Positions 1 to 12,649 of a DNA stretch of 64,000 bases are shown here, piece by piece. Made by a program: the position numbers and the translations under genes. The notes beneath the pieces were generated by a model, which ran no database searches, was not told the DNA's origin, and saw only the letters and a list, made by a program, of their open reading frames with translations. The stretch comes from Aphis gossypii. Taxonomy: Eukaryota; Arthropoda; Insecta; Hemiptera; Aphididae. Each line of letters opens with the position of its first letter. Position 1 is the stretch's first letter. Location of the stretch: positions 38,789,260 through 38,853,259 of the forward strand of contig NC_065530.1 in NCBI RefSeq assembly GCF_020184175.1, in the 5' to 3' direction.

Positions 1-877
1 GTGTGTTGGATAAATATAAAAATTTCTGACGAAACCTTTATCAAGGTCTTTATTTTTATTAGTTGTCCCACTTTATATTAACTTAAGTTTCCGGTAAGAA
101 TAGTGTTTATTGTGTAATTAGTAATTATCTCTAAAATACGCGAAAAAGACCGCTGTTTTGCACGATGACTTCATGTGATAATACGCGATATTCTATAATA
201 TGTTCTTATTGTGCAGCTAGTTATGGTAAATTTGATAATTTTCGCCTTTTGAATCCTATTTAGTGACCTCCAGTTAAAAGCTTTTCCATTTTGAAATCCA
301 AATAAGAATGAACTAAAAATTATATATTATACTATTTTCAGCTAATTATCGCGAATTTCGCAAGTATACAAAGGCATGGTGGTAGTTAAATGTTTTATAT
401 GGGTACCTATACTACCTACTGTGGTTTGTCTGTTTGTTATTATTATACGAAAAGGTATTTCGGGTATTCGGCTTAAATTATAATAAAGTTACCGTAGTTA
501 GTTCGAACCAAGTTTGTTGATTTATTATATTATATTTGATATATTTCATGATATTAGGTTAATTATACTATTAACACCTATTATAATATTATAATGACGC
601 CGAACACAATTTTAATACCGAGCATAATAAACAATTATGTTTTGCTTTTATTATATTGCATTTGTATGATCATTTAATTAAAAACAAAAAAAAATCGATA
701 TTATAGATGAGTGTGATAACTGTGGTTAATTGGTTAATTAAGAAAAAAAAACTGTTTTTACAAAGTCTTACACGAATATTGCAATAATATTTGTGAAGGA
801 AATAATAATATGGTATACGGTATCAGCTGTTTATGTGGCAAACATATGGTTAAAAAAAAATCAAATGATTATTTCAG
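1..877. other. AT-rich non-coding sequence
   Basis: No supported gene, RNA or mobile element. Short poly-A and TATT runs only. Confidence 0.6.
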
Positions 878-973
878 GGTGACCGGAGTACCTCGTACTA
901 CCTATTTTTGTTCACATCTAAGCTTCATGCAGAACCCGAGATCCAGCTCTGGTTATTTCCAACAGCTGATTAA
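878..973 (+). CDS. Candidate 3' coding exon, unrecognised
   Basis: A TTATTTCAG acceptor-like site (869-877) precedes an open stretch that, read from 878, gives 31 residues to TAA at 971-973 (GDRSTSYYLFLFTSKLHAEP followed by EIQLWLFPTAD). The segment is more G+C-rich and less repetitive than its surroundings. A second overlapping frame is also open here, from 810 to 1016, so the reading frame is not certain. No family was recognised and no upstream exon was identified. Confidence 0.2.
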   Translation, partial: GDRSTSYYLFLFTSKLHAEPEIQLWLFPTAD

Positions 974-1019
974 GTCAAACCTTCTGGGCGCGACGCAGCC
1001 ATATACATATATATAAATA

Positions 1020-1560
1020 TAATATAGTTTACCGTTTACCGCCCGAGTCACGTAATCGTTTCCGCCGTCGACTGCAATTATTTCCGCCGCACGTTATACC
1101 TGTATATTATACCTCCTGCATAACTTCAGTATATATATATATATATAAAATACAATTATATAATAATATGGCGAAGATAAGGACGATGAAATAAAAAACA
1201 ATAATAAATTCGCCAAACTAGTTTTGGCTTGACACGCCGTAGCGCGGGCTGGAGTACGCGTATGACATAAATACATAAATATATACATAAGCGTATATAC
1301 GTGGGAACGGAAATAAAAAAAAAAAATCCGAAGAATAAAAACCGTTCTATAACGCGCACGCACATGCGGTTGTTACGTCCGAATAATATGCATTTTATGG
1401 TATGCATTTTGTACATTATACATAGTGGCTTACTATAGGCATGCTCACTCCCTCTTTTATCCTTTAATAATGCATTATTACAAATACTGAATTTTGGATA
1501 GTTGTATTTTTTTTCACCGTTAAGGAGTTTCCTGTGTGTATTGATTTCATTCAATCTTAA
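1020..1560. other. CpG-containing island with TA repeat
   Basis: Contains several CG dinucleotides (GCCCGAGTCACG, CCGCCGTCG, CACGCCGTAGCGCGGG) and a (TA)n at 1129-1147. Overlapping - strand frames are low-complexity and not credible. Possible regulatory or untranslated sequence. Confidence 0.3.
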
Positions 1561-4500
1561 AACGCGATAAAATTAGTTCCTATTCACCCCATATTTTCAA
1601 TATGACATTGTTACATACATTGTACAATATAATGTACATAATTCATTATACATAAGGTATTCTTATATTTACGCTTAAACTTGAATTTTTAATATAAATA
1701 TTTATAATATATAAAATACAGTACTTATGTACCTAAAGAAAATTTCAGTTAAGCGAATGATGTGTTGTTGTGTTTATATAAACCAGTTTAGGTGATGGAA
1801 TTACACAATTATCATAAAGTATAATTAAGCTTTTTTCCTGATAATCCCCCAAGAAGACTTAAACTCAAATTTATTAATTTTAAGAAAATTGTATTTATAA
1901 AGTATATAAGCAAAACTTATTATACAATGGTCTCTGTTGTGAATTCTAAATCCAATCCAATGTGCCACCGCTGGGTGACTTCCTCAATCGATTCATGATA
2001 ATAAAAGAAAAAACTCGTTGTAGTCACATCTGTAATTTCATTAAAGATATTTTACTATGGGCTAAAAAATAAATTAATTTTATGAATAAAAAAGCCATAT
2101 GAAACAAACACTATTAATTTTTTATATGATAGATATCAAAAACCCCCAAAATATAAAAAATTATGAATTTAAAGAGAGAGATAGAGAGAGAAAGAGAAAA
2201 TGAAACAGAGAAAATAAACAACATTCTATATAATAACTTATACAGCCATATAGGCTCACGAGAAAGTGAAACCATAAATATTTGTTAATTAACTAATAAA
2301 TATTTTAAAAGGTCTACAATCTAACGATTACCTTTCATAGTATGGTTTATACTTAAACATCTTAGTGTTAAACGACGTCAAATATTTGTTTTTTATTATA
2401 AATTATTTATTATGCACGTGTACCTAGAGTAATTTCTCATTTATTTTTTATTTTTAATAGTATGTTTATTTGAATTCTGATATTTGGAATTTTAAATAAT
2501 TAAATAATAATTAGGTTTTTTTTTAAATTTTGATGCATTTGAATTAACATTTTATCGAGTAAAGTTTTTGAGTTAATTAACTTTAAATATCTACTTTTTA
2601 TATTGTATAATAATACTGGTTTTACATAAAATATAAAATAGATATAATATTCAGAGACAATTTTCATAAATACAAAATACAAATGTATACTATTATTAAT
2701 TACTCACTATAATTTTTAAATCTTTAACGCCATAACGCCTTCTTTAAACACCTTTTTATACCTGTTATTATTAAATCACGAACCAAATTCTTACTACATA
2801 AAGATAAAGTTAAATAATTCACTAACTTTTATTTTATATTTTATATCAAAATTAAAAAAAAAAAAAATAACGGCTTAAACATTTACAATAAAGTAGACTG
2901 GTTTTCATTTGAAATATAAAAATATAGGTATCGATAATTTATAAAATAAATACTGCTATCAAAATTAAGTAATTTATTTAAAAATTTTTTTTAAGTATGT
3001 ATGTAAAATTCCATAAATCAGAATTTTAATAAATATATCAGTAATTTATATATATATATATTTTGGCCTTGAAAACCATTTCGTAAAACTAACTCTTTCT
3101 TAATCTCTCTCTCTGTTTGCGATTATACTTTTTACCTAGTTCCTTCCAATTAGTAGTTTTAATCTACTACATTGACATTTATTTTTACATTATATTTAAA
3201 TGTATCTTATTTAGCAATATTATTCCTGTCGTGTCTTCTTTAATAAAATTATTGTTTTTATCATGGTATCATGTTTCCACCAGGTAAGTCCGGTTCATGT
3301 TAATCTTCTCTTCGTTATTTTTCTTGTAATCTATAATCATCGAAATAAATCTATGCTATCTTTCTAAGTTATTTGCCTAAATATTATACACATGGGCTAA
3401 TTAACAAGCCTAATATTAATAGACCCTACAACCAGGCTTTCAAGTAAATACATTTAAAACTATGACTACTTTTTACAATATCAAATTCATGGGCATCTAC
3501 TTGTAATTGTTGATCATGATTTTTAAATGCTTATCTATACATTTTCTATTATAGCTTTAAGCCTTTAACACATTTTATTAACTTTGTATTATATAATATA
3601 ATAATATAAGAGTATAATATTAGATTGTATTAGACGAGTGTCTTACTTTCTTTAAAGTTTAAAATAATTTTTTGTTTTGCAGATAGGTTGCGTTATTTTG
3701 TTTTATTTTATAAATTAATTTCTTAAGAACTTCAAACCATAATTTCCTCATGTATCTAAATAAAATAATAATAATATTTTCATTGAAATGTATGACAAAT
3801 TTCTTTATTATAATAAATACCTACGTAAGAAATACGGGCTTGGAAATTATATAGAGAATAATCTTCAAAGAACCTTATAAATGGTTGTTAAATAGAACTT
3901 TGAAAACTTTCTAGAAAAATGTCCAGTAGGGTTTGTATTTTACAACTCAAAATGTTTTTCTCGTTAATCCTCTTCTTTTACGTGACTCTTTGTTCAAACA
4001 CAGATAACTTTGATTTGCTGCTTTGGAGCACCTTCGAATCTATCCAATATTATTTAAAAACCACATTAAATCTAGATATTTTACACAGCTAGTGTTTTAT
4101 CGTCTATTTATATGATTTGGCTAAATATTAGGTTAAGCTAAGTACAAATTACTATTTAAAAACCAATCAATATGTCTCCCAAAGCCTATATATAAGTAAT
4201 ATTTTATATTAATGGAATTGGATAATTTAAATATAAACTATTTTCCTTGAAAGTATTTGGATTAATAATAACGACGAGTTATATAGGAGAATTTAAAAAC
4301 GGAATTGATGTGTATACCGATTAAAGTAAAAATCTGTTTGAAGACTATACTTAAATCCGTCGTGTTGAATATCTGTAAGCAAATATAGTTTAGTACGCTA
4401 ATCGAATTGTATAAATTATATATACAATATTGATCTGGTGTCAGTACTCAGTTGTAAAGTAATTCAATAAGTTATAAATTTAATAATAAAAAAAAAAAAC

Positions 4501-4769
4501 TTTTAAGAGAATAAATGTTTCTTTGAGAACCATAATATTATAATTGAACGCTGTACAAATACGTTTAAACAATAATTAAAAATTAACGTACCTAGATTCG
4601 ACCGTATTTTTATAATGTAGCTATAGGGTATTGATATACTAAAAAGTGTACGATATAAATTCAATTACGAGTGAATCATTCTATACAGTAATGTTATTCG
4701 TTTTTGGTGTTAAGTAAAAAGTAAACTGTAAAAAAAAAAAAGTAGTAATAATAATATAATAATTTTTCG
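1561..4769. other. AT-rich non-coding sequence
   Basis: Nothing supportable beyond a GA-rich run (2172-2203) and a short TA run near 3050. Confidence 0.6.
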
Positions 4770-5306
4770 ATTATTGGAAAAGTCGTCGCGCAAGGGGCTT
4801 TTCGTTGGCCGTATAGTTAAGTTTCGTTTTCCGGACACACAGGCACGCATTGAATATATATATATATATATTAAGTGTTGGTGTTATAGTCTAAAGTCGA
4901 TAAGTGTATAGCTGGGCGATGATCGTCATCGGAGGGGTGAGGTCCGCACATATTCGTCGCGTGACCCTCGGGTTGACGACGACGACGACACACCATAACG
5001 TATATATATATACAATATGTAATTCCGTTGTTCCGACGAAATCCCTTATTTTTACCGTTTGCCCTTTTTTCGTCTCCCCCAGCGTCCCCTTTTAGCACAT
5101 TATATGCACTATACATACGATGTATAATATAATATATATAATACGGTGTATACGGTTTTGGCGGGGGGGAGAGAGTTGCTGCGCACGGAGGGCGGTGTTG
5201 CACGCGCGTGGTCGTTCTTGTGATGTTCCGACCGGCTTAAATGGGCTTTTTCTCTTTCTCGCGTACTACGGAAGCCTTTCGCCGCCCCGACAACAATGGG
5301 TGTCAT

Positions 5307-5325
5307 ATATATATATATATATACA
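5307..5325. repeat. (TA)n microsatellite
   Basis: About nine TA units. Similar short TA runs occur at 1129-1147, 4855-4870, 16684-16700 and 30789-30808. Confidence 0.9.
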
Positions 5326-5486
5326 TAGATATGTGTGTGTGTGTTTACGGCTGCGAGAGGACCGCGGGGAACAGTTTCTTGTTGAAACTCATATGTACGT
5401 GCGCACGCAAACGCCAAACGTATATATACGTATATACATACAAATGTTCTTCATTAACTTTTCCCTATAAACCCTCTTTTGTGTGA

Positions 5487-5488
<2 letters not shown>

Positions 5489-5528
<40 letters not shown>
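5489..5528. repeat. (TG)20 microsatellite
   Basis: Forty bases of uninterrupted TG, the longest dinucleotide repeat here, inside the G+C-richer island 4770-5830. Confidence 0.97.
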
Positions 5529-5529
<1 letters not shown>

Positions 5530-5982
5530 CTGCCAAACTATTGCTGCATAATTATTATTGTGTGCTGTGTGCTGCTCACCACCGACGAAAGGGTTATTAC
5601 TTATATAATAATAATAATGATAAGTACGACGACCACGGAAAAAGTGTTGTACACCCTTCGAAATCGAAAGGGATTGAGGTGAGGGTGAAATAATGAAAAC
5701 GATTTTATTCTTGCTTGACCCGACGTTTATGCGGTAGTCGTGTGTCGTGTGATATATGTTTATGTATAACATGGTACGCGTGTACGTACTATATAATGAG
5801 TATCGAGATCACTGTTGCAGAAGATTTTCTATACATATAAATTATATCTACCGTTACACTCGTCGCCATCCTTATTCATATAGCGTCAAGAAATAAAACC
5901 GATCTGTTTAAAGTCTATTTGTGCTACGATTACTTATGAAAATAATATTTGATTGATTTCGTTAACGGATACCTACTTACGC

Positions 5983-6161
5983 AGGTTACGGAAAACAATC
6001 GAAAAGATTTATCGCCGCAAATTATTATTTTATTCGTATCTGAAATAGCGTGCAGGAGTGACCCATTTATAAAACTTATAAAATCGAAACCAATTTGCAA
6101 GTGGTTTACTTTAATATCGTTTCTGAGAAGTGATAGTATAACATATAATGATGATACATGA
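5983..6161 (+). CDS. Candidate exon, unknown protein
   Basis: A CTACTTACGCAG acceptor-like site is followed by an open frame of about 59 codons ending in TGA (VTENNRKDLSPQIIILFVSE onward). No domain was recognised. It sits just after the 4770-5830 island. Very low confidence. Confidence 0.15.
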
Positions 6162-8190
6162 ATAATTTAATTTTTTATTATCTTGATCGCCACATTTGTT
6201 GTTATTAATATTAAAATATGAATAGTATTTACTGCCATTATAGTCAATAAAATGAACGAGTTAATAAAACAAATTAAATACACTGAAAAATAAGTTATCT
6301 ATATTGTAAAAGTACTTAGGAACGTATGAATAAAAACAACTGTTAGATATTTAGTTTAGGTAGTTCGATATGTCAATACGAATTATTGAGAAAAATAAAA
6401 TAGCCGGAAAATGAACCAAATTCAATGAAAGTCAAAACATATTATTTTTTCTCAGAAGTGCAGTTGTAGTTGTATATAGGTCCTTTGGCGGAAAATAAAT
6501 ATCAACTCATGGTTTATAATGTATATGTTAGAGGTAAGATATTTGCGAGGGAGCAATGAAAAATTTGAACATTTTTAAAAGTATTTTAACTTTGAAGTAA
6601 AATATATTATCTATGTAATAAACATCGTGCAATCCATAGTTTGTTTATATATTATTATGTTATTATTCTGAAAGTAGACCTTTATCGTGAATTCAATAAT
6701 TTTATTTTTGTACATTTGTATGAACATATTATTGATAAACACATTACATCTGTGTGGTCATCTATTTTATATTTATATCATATTTAATCTATATAATTTA
6801 GATCATAATAAAATGATTACTCATAATATTGTTTTTGTGAGGTTTACATCATTATAGAAGCAATATAGTTAGTATGATAGTAGCATAATAGTAGGTAGGT
6901 ATTAATTCGATTAACGTACCTAGCGGAATCATTATACTTGTATAGTTGTATACAGTATTTCTAGTTAAAACAATCTATTTACGTAAACATTGTCACATTT
7001 ATTGTATAGAAAATTTAGTTTTAATTTTTAAACGAATTTTATTATTATACATTTTTCATTACTTAGTTTAAGCCAATATTTATGTAAAATACGTACTTAC
7101 AACAGTAATTAAAATATTAACAAAGATTATAATAAGTACTTGTATTATAATATGTGATACTAATAATGTAACTTCGTTATCTTAAAAAAATATATATCAC
7201 AAATTCACAAACGAAAAAGTACCTATGTCAAATTTACAGAATAATGGTGTATAGTTTATTCTAATCCAAAACCTAATTAAATATTTTTATTTTTTAAAAT
7301 TTAAAATTTAAAGCTTAAATGGATTCATAAAATGAACATGTAGGTTCAATTAGACTATTAGAGTATTAAGTTCAGTAAAATAGTATCTACATCAAACAGC
7401 TCACGAAAGAAACTACCGGTTTATGACACTTTCTATTTATTTATTTATTAATTAGTTCTTAGTTTTAATTGATATTAGCATAACAAGTTTCTATATAATT
7501 TGCAATTCTGACATCTTTGAGGATTACCACGAATTTCATTAGCTGTTAATAAAGTATACAAATTAAAAACATCAGTATTACATTATTACCATATTACTCA
7601 ATCTTAAACTCATAACTCAAAAGTCTAAAGTCATAGCTTTTGATTAATATTTAATAATAAAGAATCGAAATACCTAACTTATAAATAGATAACCTACTTA
7701 TATTGTAATTAATAAAGGGTACTCTATTATATACTAATAAGATATAAAAAAGTATAATACGAGTTACGCACATTTTTTATCTTGAAGATTTATTAAAAAC
7801 TGATTTAAATGACTTAAAGAAAAAACATTTGAAAATTAATCTAATTATTTTAAATGTTTTGAGTATATTATGTGATCATGTTGCTCAAAGCTCAATTATG
7901 GAATCAGTCAAATAGTTGATAGACGCGGTAATGAGTGTTTTAGTAAGTATTTTAGATACTTATATTGAAATATTAGCTTAAAATATGATTTATGATTAGT
8001 TTAATACAATTATGTGTATGATATAAATTAAAATCATTTAGTTGTCTATTTTTTATTTAAAAATATTAATGTTAAATGATCACATTGAGTGAGTTATAAC
8101 GTATAATCATTTTAAACAAATTCCGTAGTCTATTGCGCTTAATCGTATTATTACTATTATATGTGTGACATAATATAGTGATATAATATT
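6162..8190. other. AT-rich non-coding sequence
   Basis: Nothing supportable seen. Confidence 0.6.
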
Positions 8191-8640
8191 ATACTCGATC
8201 GTAGGTTTTGCAGGGACCGTCTGTCATCGTGTAAACAACGGATGAATGGAAAATCCAATCAGCTAGCGATGATTTCGGTTGAAAGAGATATTATTATATT
8301 TTTTCGATTTTCATGACTTCGGCCAATGGTTTTTTTTTTGTTTCTTTCTAATAACATCTGCGTGTTACAATTTATAAGGTATTTTTTCCTTGCTATAAAC
8401 TACTACGTGTTTGGAATGTGAAACGTACGCGAATAAGTTTGTAACGATCGTTTGGTTTTCAAGAATTCGATCAAAGCTAAGCGCTTATTATTTATATGTT
8501 GTATATATAGATACAGCGATGAACCAATGTTATATTATTACATTGTTCTTAAAGATAGAGCGATGATTCATTTGCGAATATGAGCGAAAGTGTTCATAAT
8601 TCTTTTGTTGCGTGTGTTTCTTTTTACAGTTGATATTTAG
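8191..8640. other. Slightly G+C-richer patch
   Basis: A TAGGTTTTGCAG acceptor-like site at about 8201-8212 is followed by GGACCGTCTGTCATCGTGTAA, which stops quickly in the frames examined. Possibly untranslated or regulatory. Confidence 0.2.
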
Positions 8641-11559
8641 AACCCGTTAGTCTCAATAATAACCTATATAATACAGAAGGTACCTATATATTATGTTATA
8701 TTCTTAAGCCCTGTTCGGGTGATGAACGTAATACTATTTTATAGAAATACAATCTCTTTGCTTAAATAATGATGCGCGTCTTTCGTATTATGATTTATAG
8801 TTAACGAATAACAATTGTAATAGTATTCAATTTATATTAAACACCAGGGTATATAAATCTTAATATTACATTTAATATAATGTTCACAAATGTAAGGAAA
8901 ATATTCTTAACCCATTTACAGATTATATTTTATTACATATAATAATTATGGTGTTATATGGGATATTATAATATTACATGAGCACATTAAAATATAACGT
9001 TTCTCCGACAAACTTGATAGTTAGGTCATATTATTATTATTACATTTATGTGAAAATTCCACATTTGTTTAAACATGGGTAGTTATTATTATTTACGCAT
9101 TTGGAATTATTTGTATAAAAATTGCAATTATAAATTAAAATTGAGTCAAACACATGAAGCAAAAAAAAAAACGCTCATACCACCCACGAATTCGAAAACA
9201 ACTGCAGTATGTAAGACTTTATTTCTACCTTAACAAAGTGACATAATGCTAGAAAAAATTTAATTTAAAATGTAATATTTACAATACAATACTTTGAACA
9301 GTTTTAATTCAGCATGATATACGTATAAAATACACGCGTGCTCGGGCAAATCTATTTAAGTAAATAATAGATATATTTTGTAAAATTATAATTATTATAT
9401 TGATCGCTTTATATTCACATTAGTCTGTACCCATGCTAACCAATATTCAACCATGTACTATAGAATATTTTTTAAACCATTATTCTTCTTAATTCAATTA
9501 TTTTTAAGGTACAGTAAATTTAAAAGAAAACGTAAAAAGGTGCATTGTTTGTACAAGGCCGTAAAGAATAAAGTAAGAAAATTATGAAATCAAATTTTAA
9601 AATAAAATATTTAATAATTTAATATAAAGACGACCACAAGCAGTTTTTAAGTACATTTCGTTTGACAACATGAATAAAAATACGAGTAGTTGGAATTTTT
9701 ATGACACCCATAAAACACGAGTATAACATTATATTTTTAAAGAAAAAATACACCGACCAGCGAAAACAAAATAAGATTTTGTACAATACGTTAATATCCT
9801 AAATGTCATTGGGTAAATTATCATGAAGTTTTTAGATTGTATTAAATTATTTTCAGTTTTTATAATAAACCAATGAAATCAGTTAGAACTAATGGTGCCC
9901 TAGAGTAATATTACTATTATTTTAAGGAAGTACAATAATAAGTATCATAATTATCTATTGAATATTGATTCAAGTTAGATTTAATATATGAATAATAATT
10001 ATTGAGTCCATATGTTTTTATACTGAGTCTAGTCAAAATGTCGAAGAAAAATATATTTATTTATACAAATTTGGGGCTGCGCTTGTAAAAAAAATTCTAT
10101 TGCAGGTAAGATTAAAAATGTTTTTAATTTTATTTTTAAAAAATTTATAAATTGATAAATGTGTATAATAAGCTTAAGTTATGTTATATTATATATAATA
10201 ATACATATAATATAATATATATTACTGATACATTTTTAAAAAATTTAAAAAACCGTATTAAATTATTTTTTATTTATGAGTTTATATATTTAAAACTAAT
10301 TGATGGGTTTTTAATAATAACAATATATATATATATATTATATACGGTATAAATATAATTGATAATACTAGCAGACTACCTATATGTTTCTTTAACTAGG
10401 TATCAATCAATTATGGTTATTATAAATATTGTATTAATTATTGTTTTTCGCATATTCTGGTAAATTAAATTTATTTATTGATATATGTTTCCTAAACATT
10501 TTCAAACATAATAATTACCATTATTATTATTTAAACGTGGAAAATTAATGATATTGTATTTTACATTTTCATCTTGGTGTAAAAAGTGTGAATAAATAAA
10601 TAAATAATTAGAGAGAACGAGGGGAGGATCAGATATATGAAAAAGCTTCACACAATGGACCCTTTTCCTCGGTATTTTACTCTACCACGGGAATCCGGTA
10701 TTGTGTCATGACGTTAAATTTTGAGATTTCGAAACACACTTATTCTACATGTTTAAGCTTTAACCCTGCAAGTTTCTATCCTTTGTTCGAGTTAATTTCC
10801 CAGAAATTTAACTGAAACAATTTACAAACCAAAATAATTAAACTGGATAAGCGATCAATCAATGCTGACCGTAAAATTATATCAAAAGTTCACACCGAAC
10901 AATGAAAAACTACTAACTATGTTTCGTGTAAAATACGTATTATCAATTTATATTTTATACCTTATAAAGTTATAAGGTATTATTATGAGGTTTTTTTTTG
11001 TTTTACAAAAAATTGAAAAGTTGCAATTGTATTAATATGAATTATGCAATTTATTTTTAGAGTTATATTTAAAATGTTGTTTTTAAATGAATTTAACGTT
11101 TATCGAATAATTACGATTTAAATTTGAGTATTTGATATGACTTTATGATACTGAAAATTTAAAATAATTATTTATCTGCTTTACTATCATCTGTTATAGT
11201 TACTATAGTTTATGACGCATATACCAAACTATAAAATTATCATTTAAAATTTGTCGACATTTTTTTACAGTTCAAAGATATTTAAAAAAACGCCATTCAC
11301 GTTTAACGTATGAATAAAGCAGGGAATCAAAAATATCAGTTACGATTGAAAAGCTGAACGTCAATAGCGGTGTCTCCGGCACTATAATAGTTCAATTAAA
11401 TATCATACTTTCTAAATTGTATGAAGTATAAATTCTTAATAAGTTTGAAAAAAAATAAAATCTTCGAAACAATTATTATTCAACTAAATATCGTTTTTAC
11501 TTTTTAAAAGTCATAGTTTGATAATAAAAATATTATAACTGAACAGTTTTCGACCGGAT
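8641..11559. other. AT-rich non-coding sequence
   Basis: Apart from the hairpin at 10957-10980, no structure is supportable. The short frame at 10152-10352 is almost wholly AT-encoded residues. Confidence 0.6.
10957..10980. repeat. Perfect 11-bp inverted repeat (hairpin)
   Basis: ATACCTTATAA and TTATAAGGTAT separated by AG. No wider repeat structure was found around it. Confidence 0.6.
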
Positions 11560-12640
11560 CATCGGAGTATAACAATCATCGTAGGTAATATTATTAATAA
11601 ATTAATATGGCGGATAATGTTATAGGCAACTTGCACAAACTTTCTAGCTAATATTATTACCAAGGATCGTATATTTTTACTCTCGTTGCTGTTGACTGGT
11701 ATAGGTAGTAAATATAAGAGTCATAGAGAGATGCTTTCGTGTGGTCGTCATGAGTAGATGATGCACCGGGTGGGCTCGTCAGTCATGGGTGAGCGGACGA
11801 ATAAAATCATTGCATTACACATAATAATAATAAACTATGAAATATTATTGTCGTTTATTTATAATATATAACTTGGTCGATATTACGGAGTAGTGTGTCG
11901 TCGTATCATATGGTGCCCTGGTGCCGGTTGACTGTTCATCGCGTTGAAACCACATCGAAATGAATACCGTTTTCCGATTGTATTCGCTTGGCATATCATC
12001 TGTTTGAAGAGTTTTCGTCGAACATTCGAGTAAATCAACTTACATTACACAAACATAAATACAATGATGTCCTACACTGACAAAATATAACAGATCATCG
12101 CAAATATTCAATTAATACCATGGATTTTCGGAATAAAAAAAAAAATGATCATATCGTTTGCGTCGTTTCCGTCATACGAATATTATTCAACTATAATAAT
12201 ACTATTATTACATTTTAAAACGATATCAAATTCGATAAAACTCGACTATGACATTATTATACTATTATATTATTATAAAATATTATGGCGACGACGTCAG
12301 TATTAGAAAATCTCCGTCATTCTGGGCAATTTTCCGCCGGCTTTTCGGCTTATCGTTTGAATCACTCTCTCTTTCGGTACCGTCGCCGTTCGCCAAGCAA
12401 TATGCGATCCTGGTATCAGACTATCGGCAAGTATTGCATTCGACCTCGGACGCGATAACTACTGCGACAATCGATTGATCATAACGATGACGTCACGTGC
12501 AACAATCGCGCGATGTTGATGTTTTTTTTTTTTGTTTTGTTTTTAATGTTTTAGCTCACAGCCGTGTCGCCTCACAATTAAATACAAACGCAATCCGAGA
12601 CTGAAAGGTCGTACTATGTGCTTTTTCAAAGGGACACTTT
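11560..12640. promoter_or_regulatory. G+C-richer island with CRE/E-box
   Basis: CpG-containing stretches (GCACCGGGTGGGCTCG, GGTGCCCTGGTGCCGG, CTCCGTCATTCTGGGC onward) surround the TGACGTCACGTG site. An open frame at 12248-12478 has a plausible residue mix late in its length, but no recognisable family or splice support. Confidence 0.3.
12488..12499. promoter_or_regulatory. Overlapping CRE and E-box
   Basis: TGACGTCA (palindromic CRE/ATF site, 12488-12495) overlaps CACGTG (palindromic E-box, 12494-12499) in a G+C-richer island. Perfect matches to both consensus sites; function inferred only. Confidence 0.35.
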
Positions 12641-12646
12641 GAAAAA
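12622..12646. repeat. 10-bp inverted repeat with 5-nt loop
   Basis: TTTTTCAAAG, spacer GGACA, CTTTGAAAAA. Perfect arms, at the edge of the 11560-12640 island. Role unknown. Confidence 0.5.
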
Positions 12647-12649
12647 TCA

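Larger units (their letters stand above)
4770..5830. promoter_or_regulatory. G+C-richer island with microsatellites, possible promoter or 5' exon
   Basis: One of the strongest composition shifts here: CGTCGCGCAAGGGGC at the start, TTGACGACGACGACGACAC, GGCGGGGGGGAGAGAG and CTGCGAGAGGACCGCGGGG, with (TA)n, (TG)20 and CTCTTTCTC tracts. Frames on both strands are translations of repeats. Such patches in insect genomes often mark start regions of genes with long introns, but no transcript can be traced. Confidence 0.3.

Noticed and set aside
5109..5772. Several overlapping frames of 60-127 codons on both strands
   Set aside because: They are translations of (TA)n, (TG)20 and CpG-rich sequence (runs of Tyr-Ile, Cys-Val, Thr-His). 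No domain, and frames overlap on both strands.
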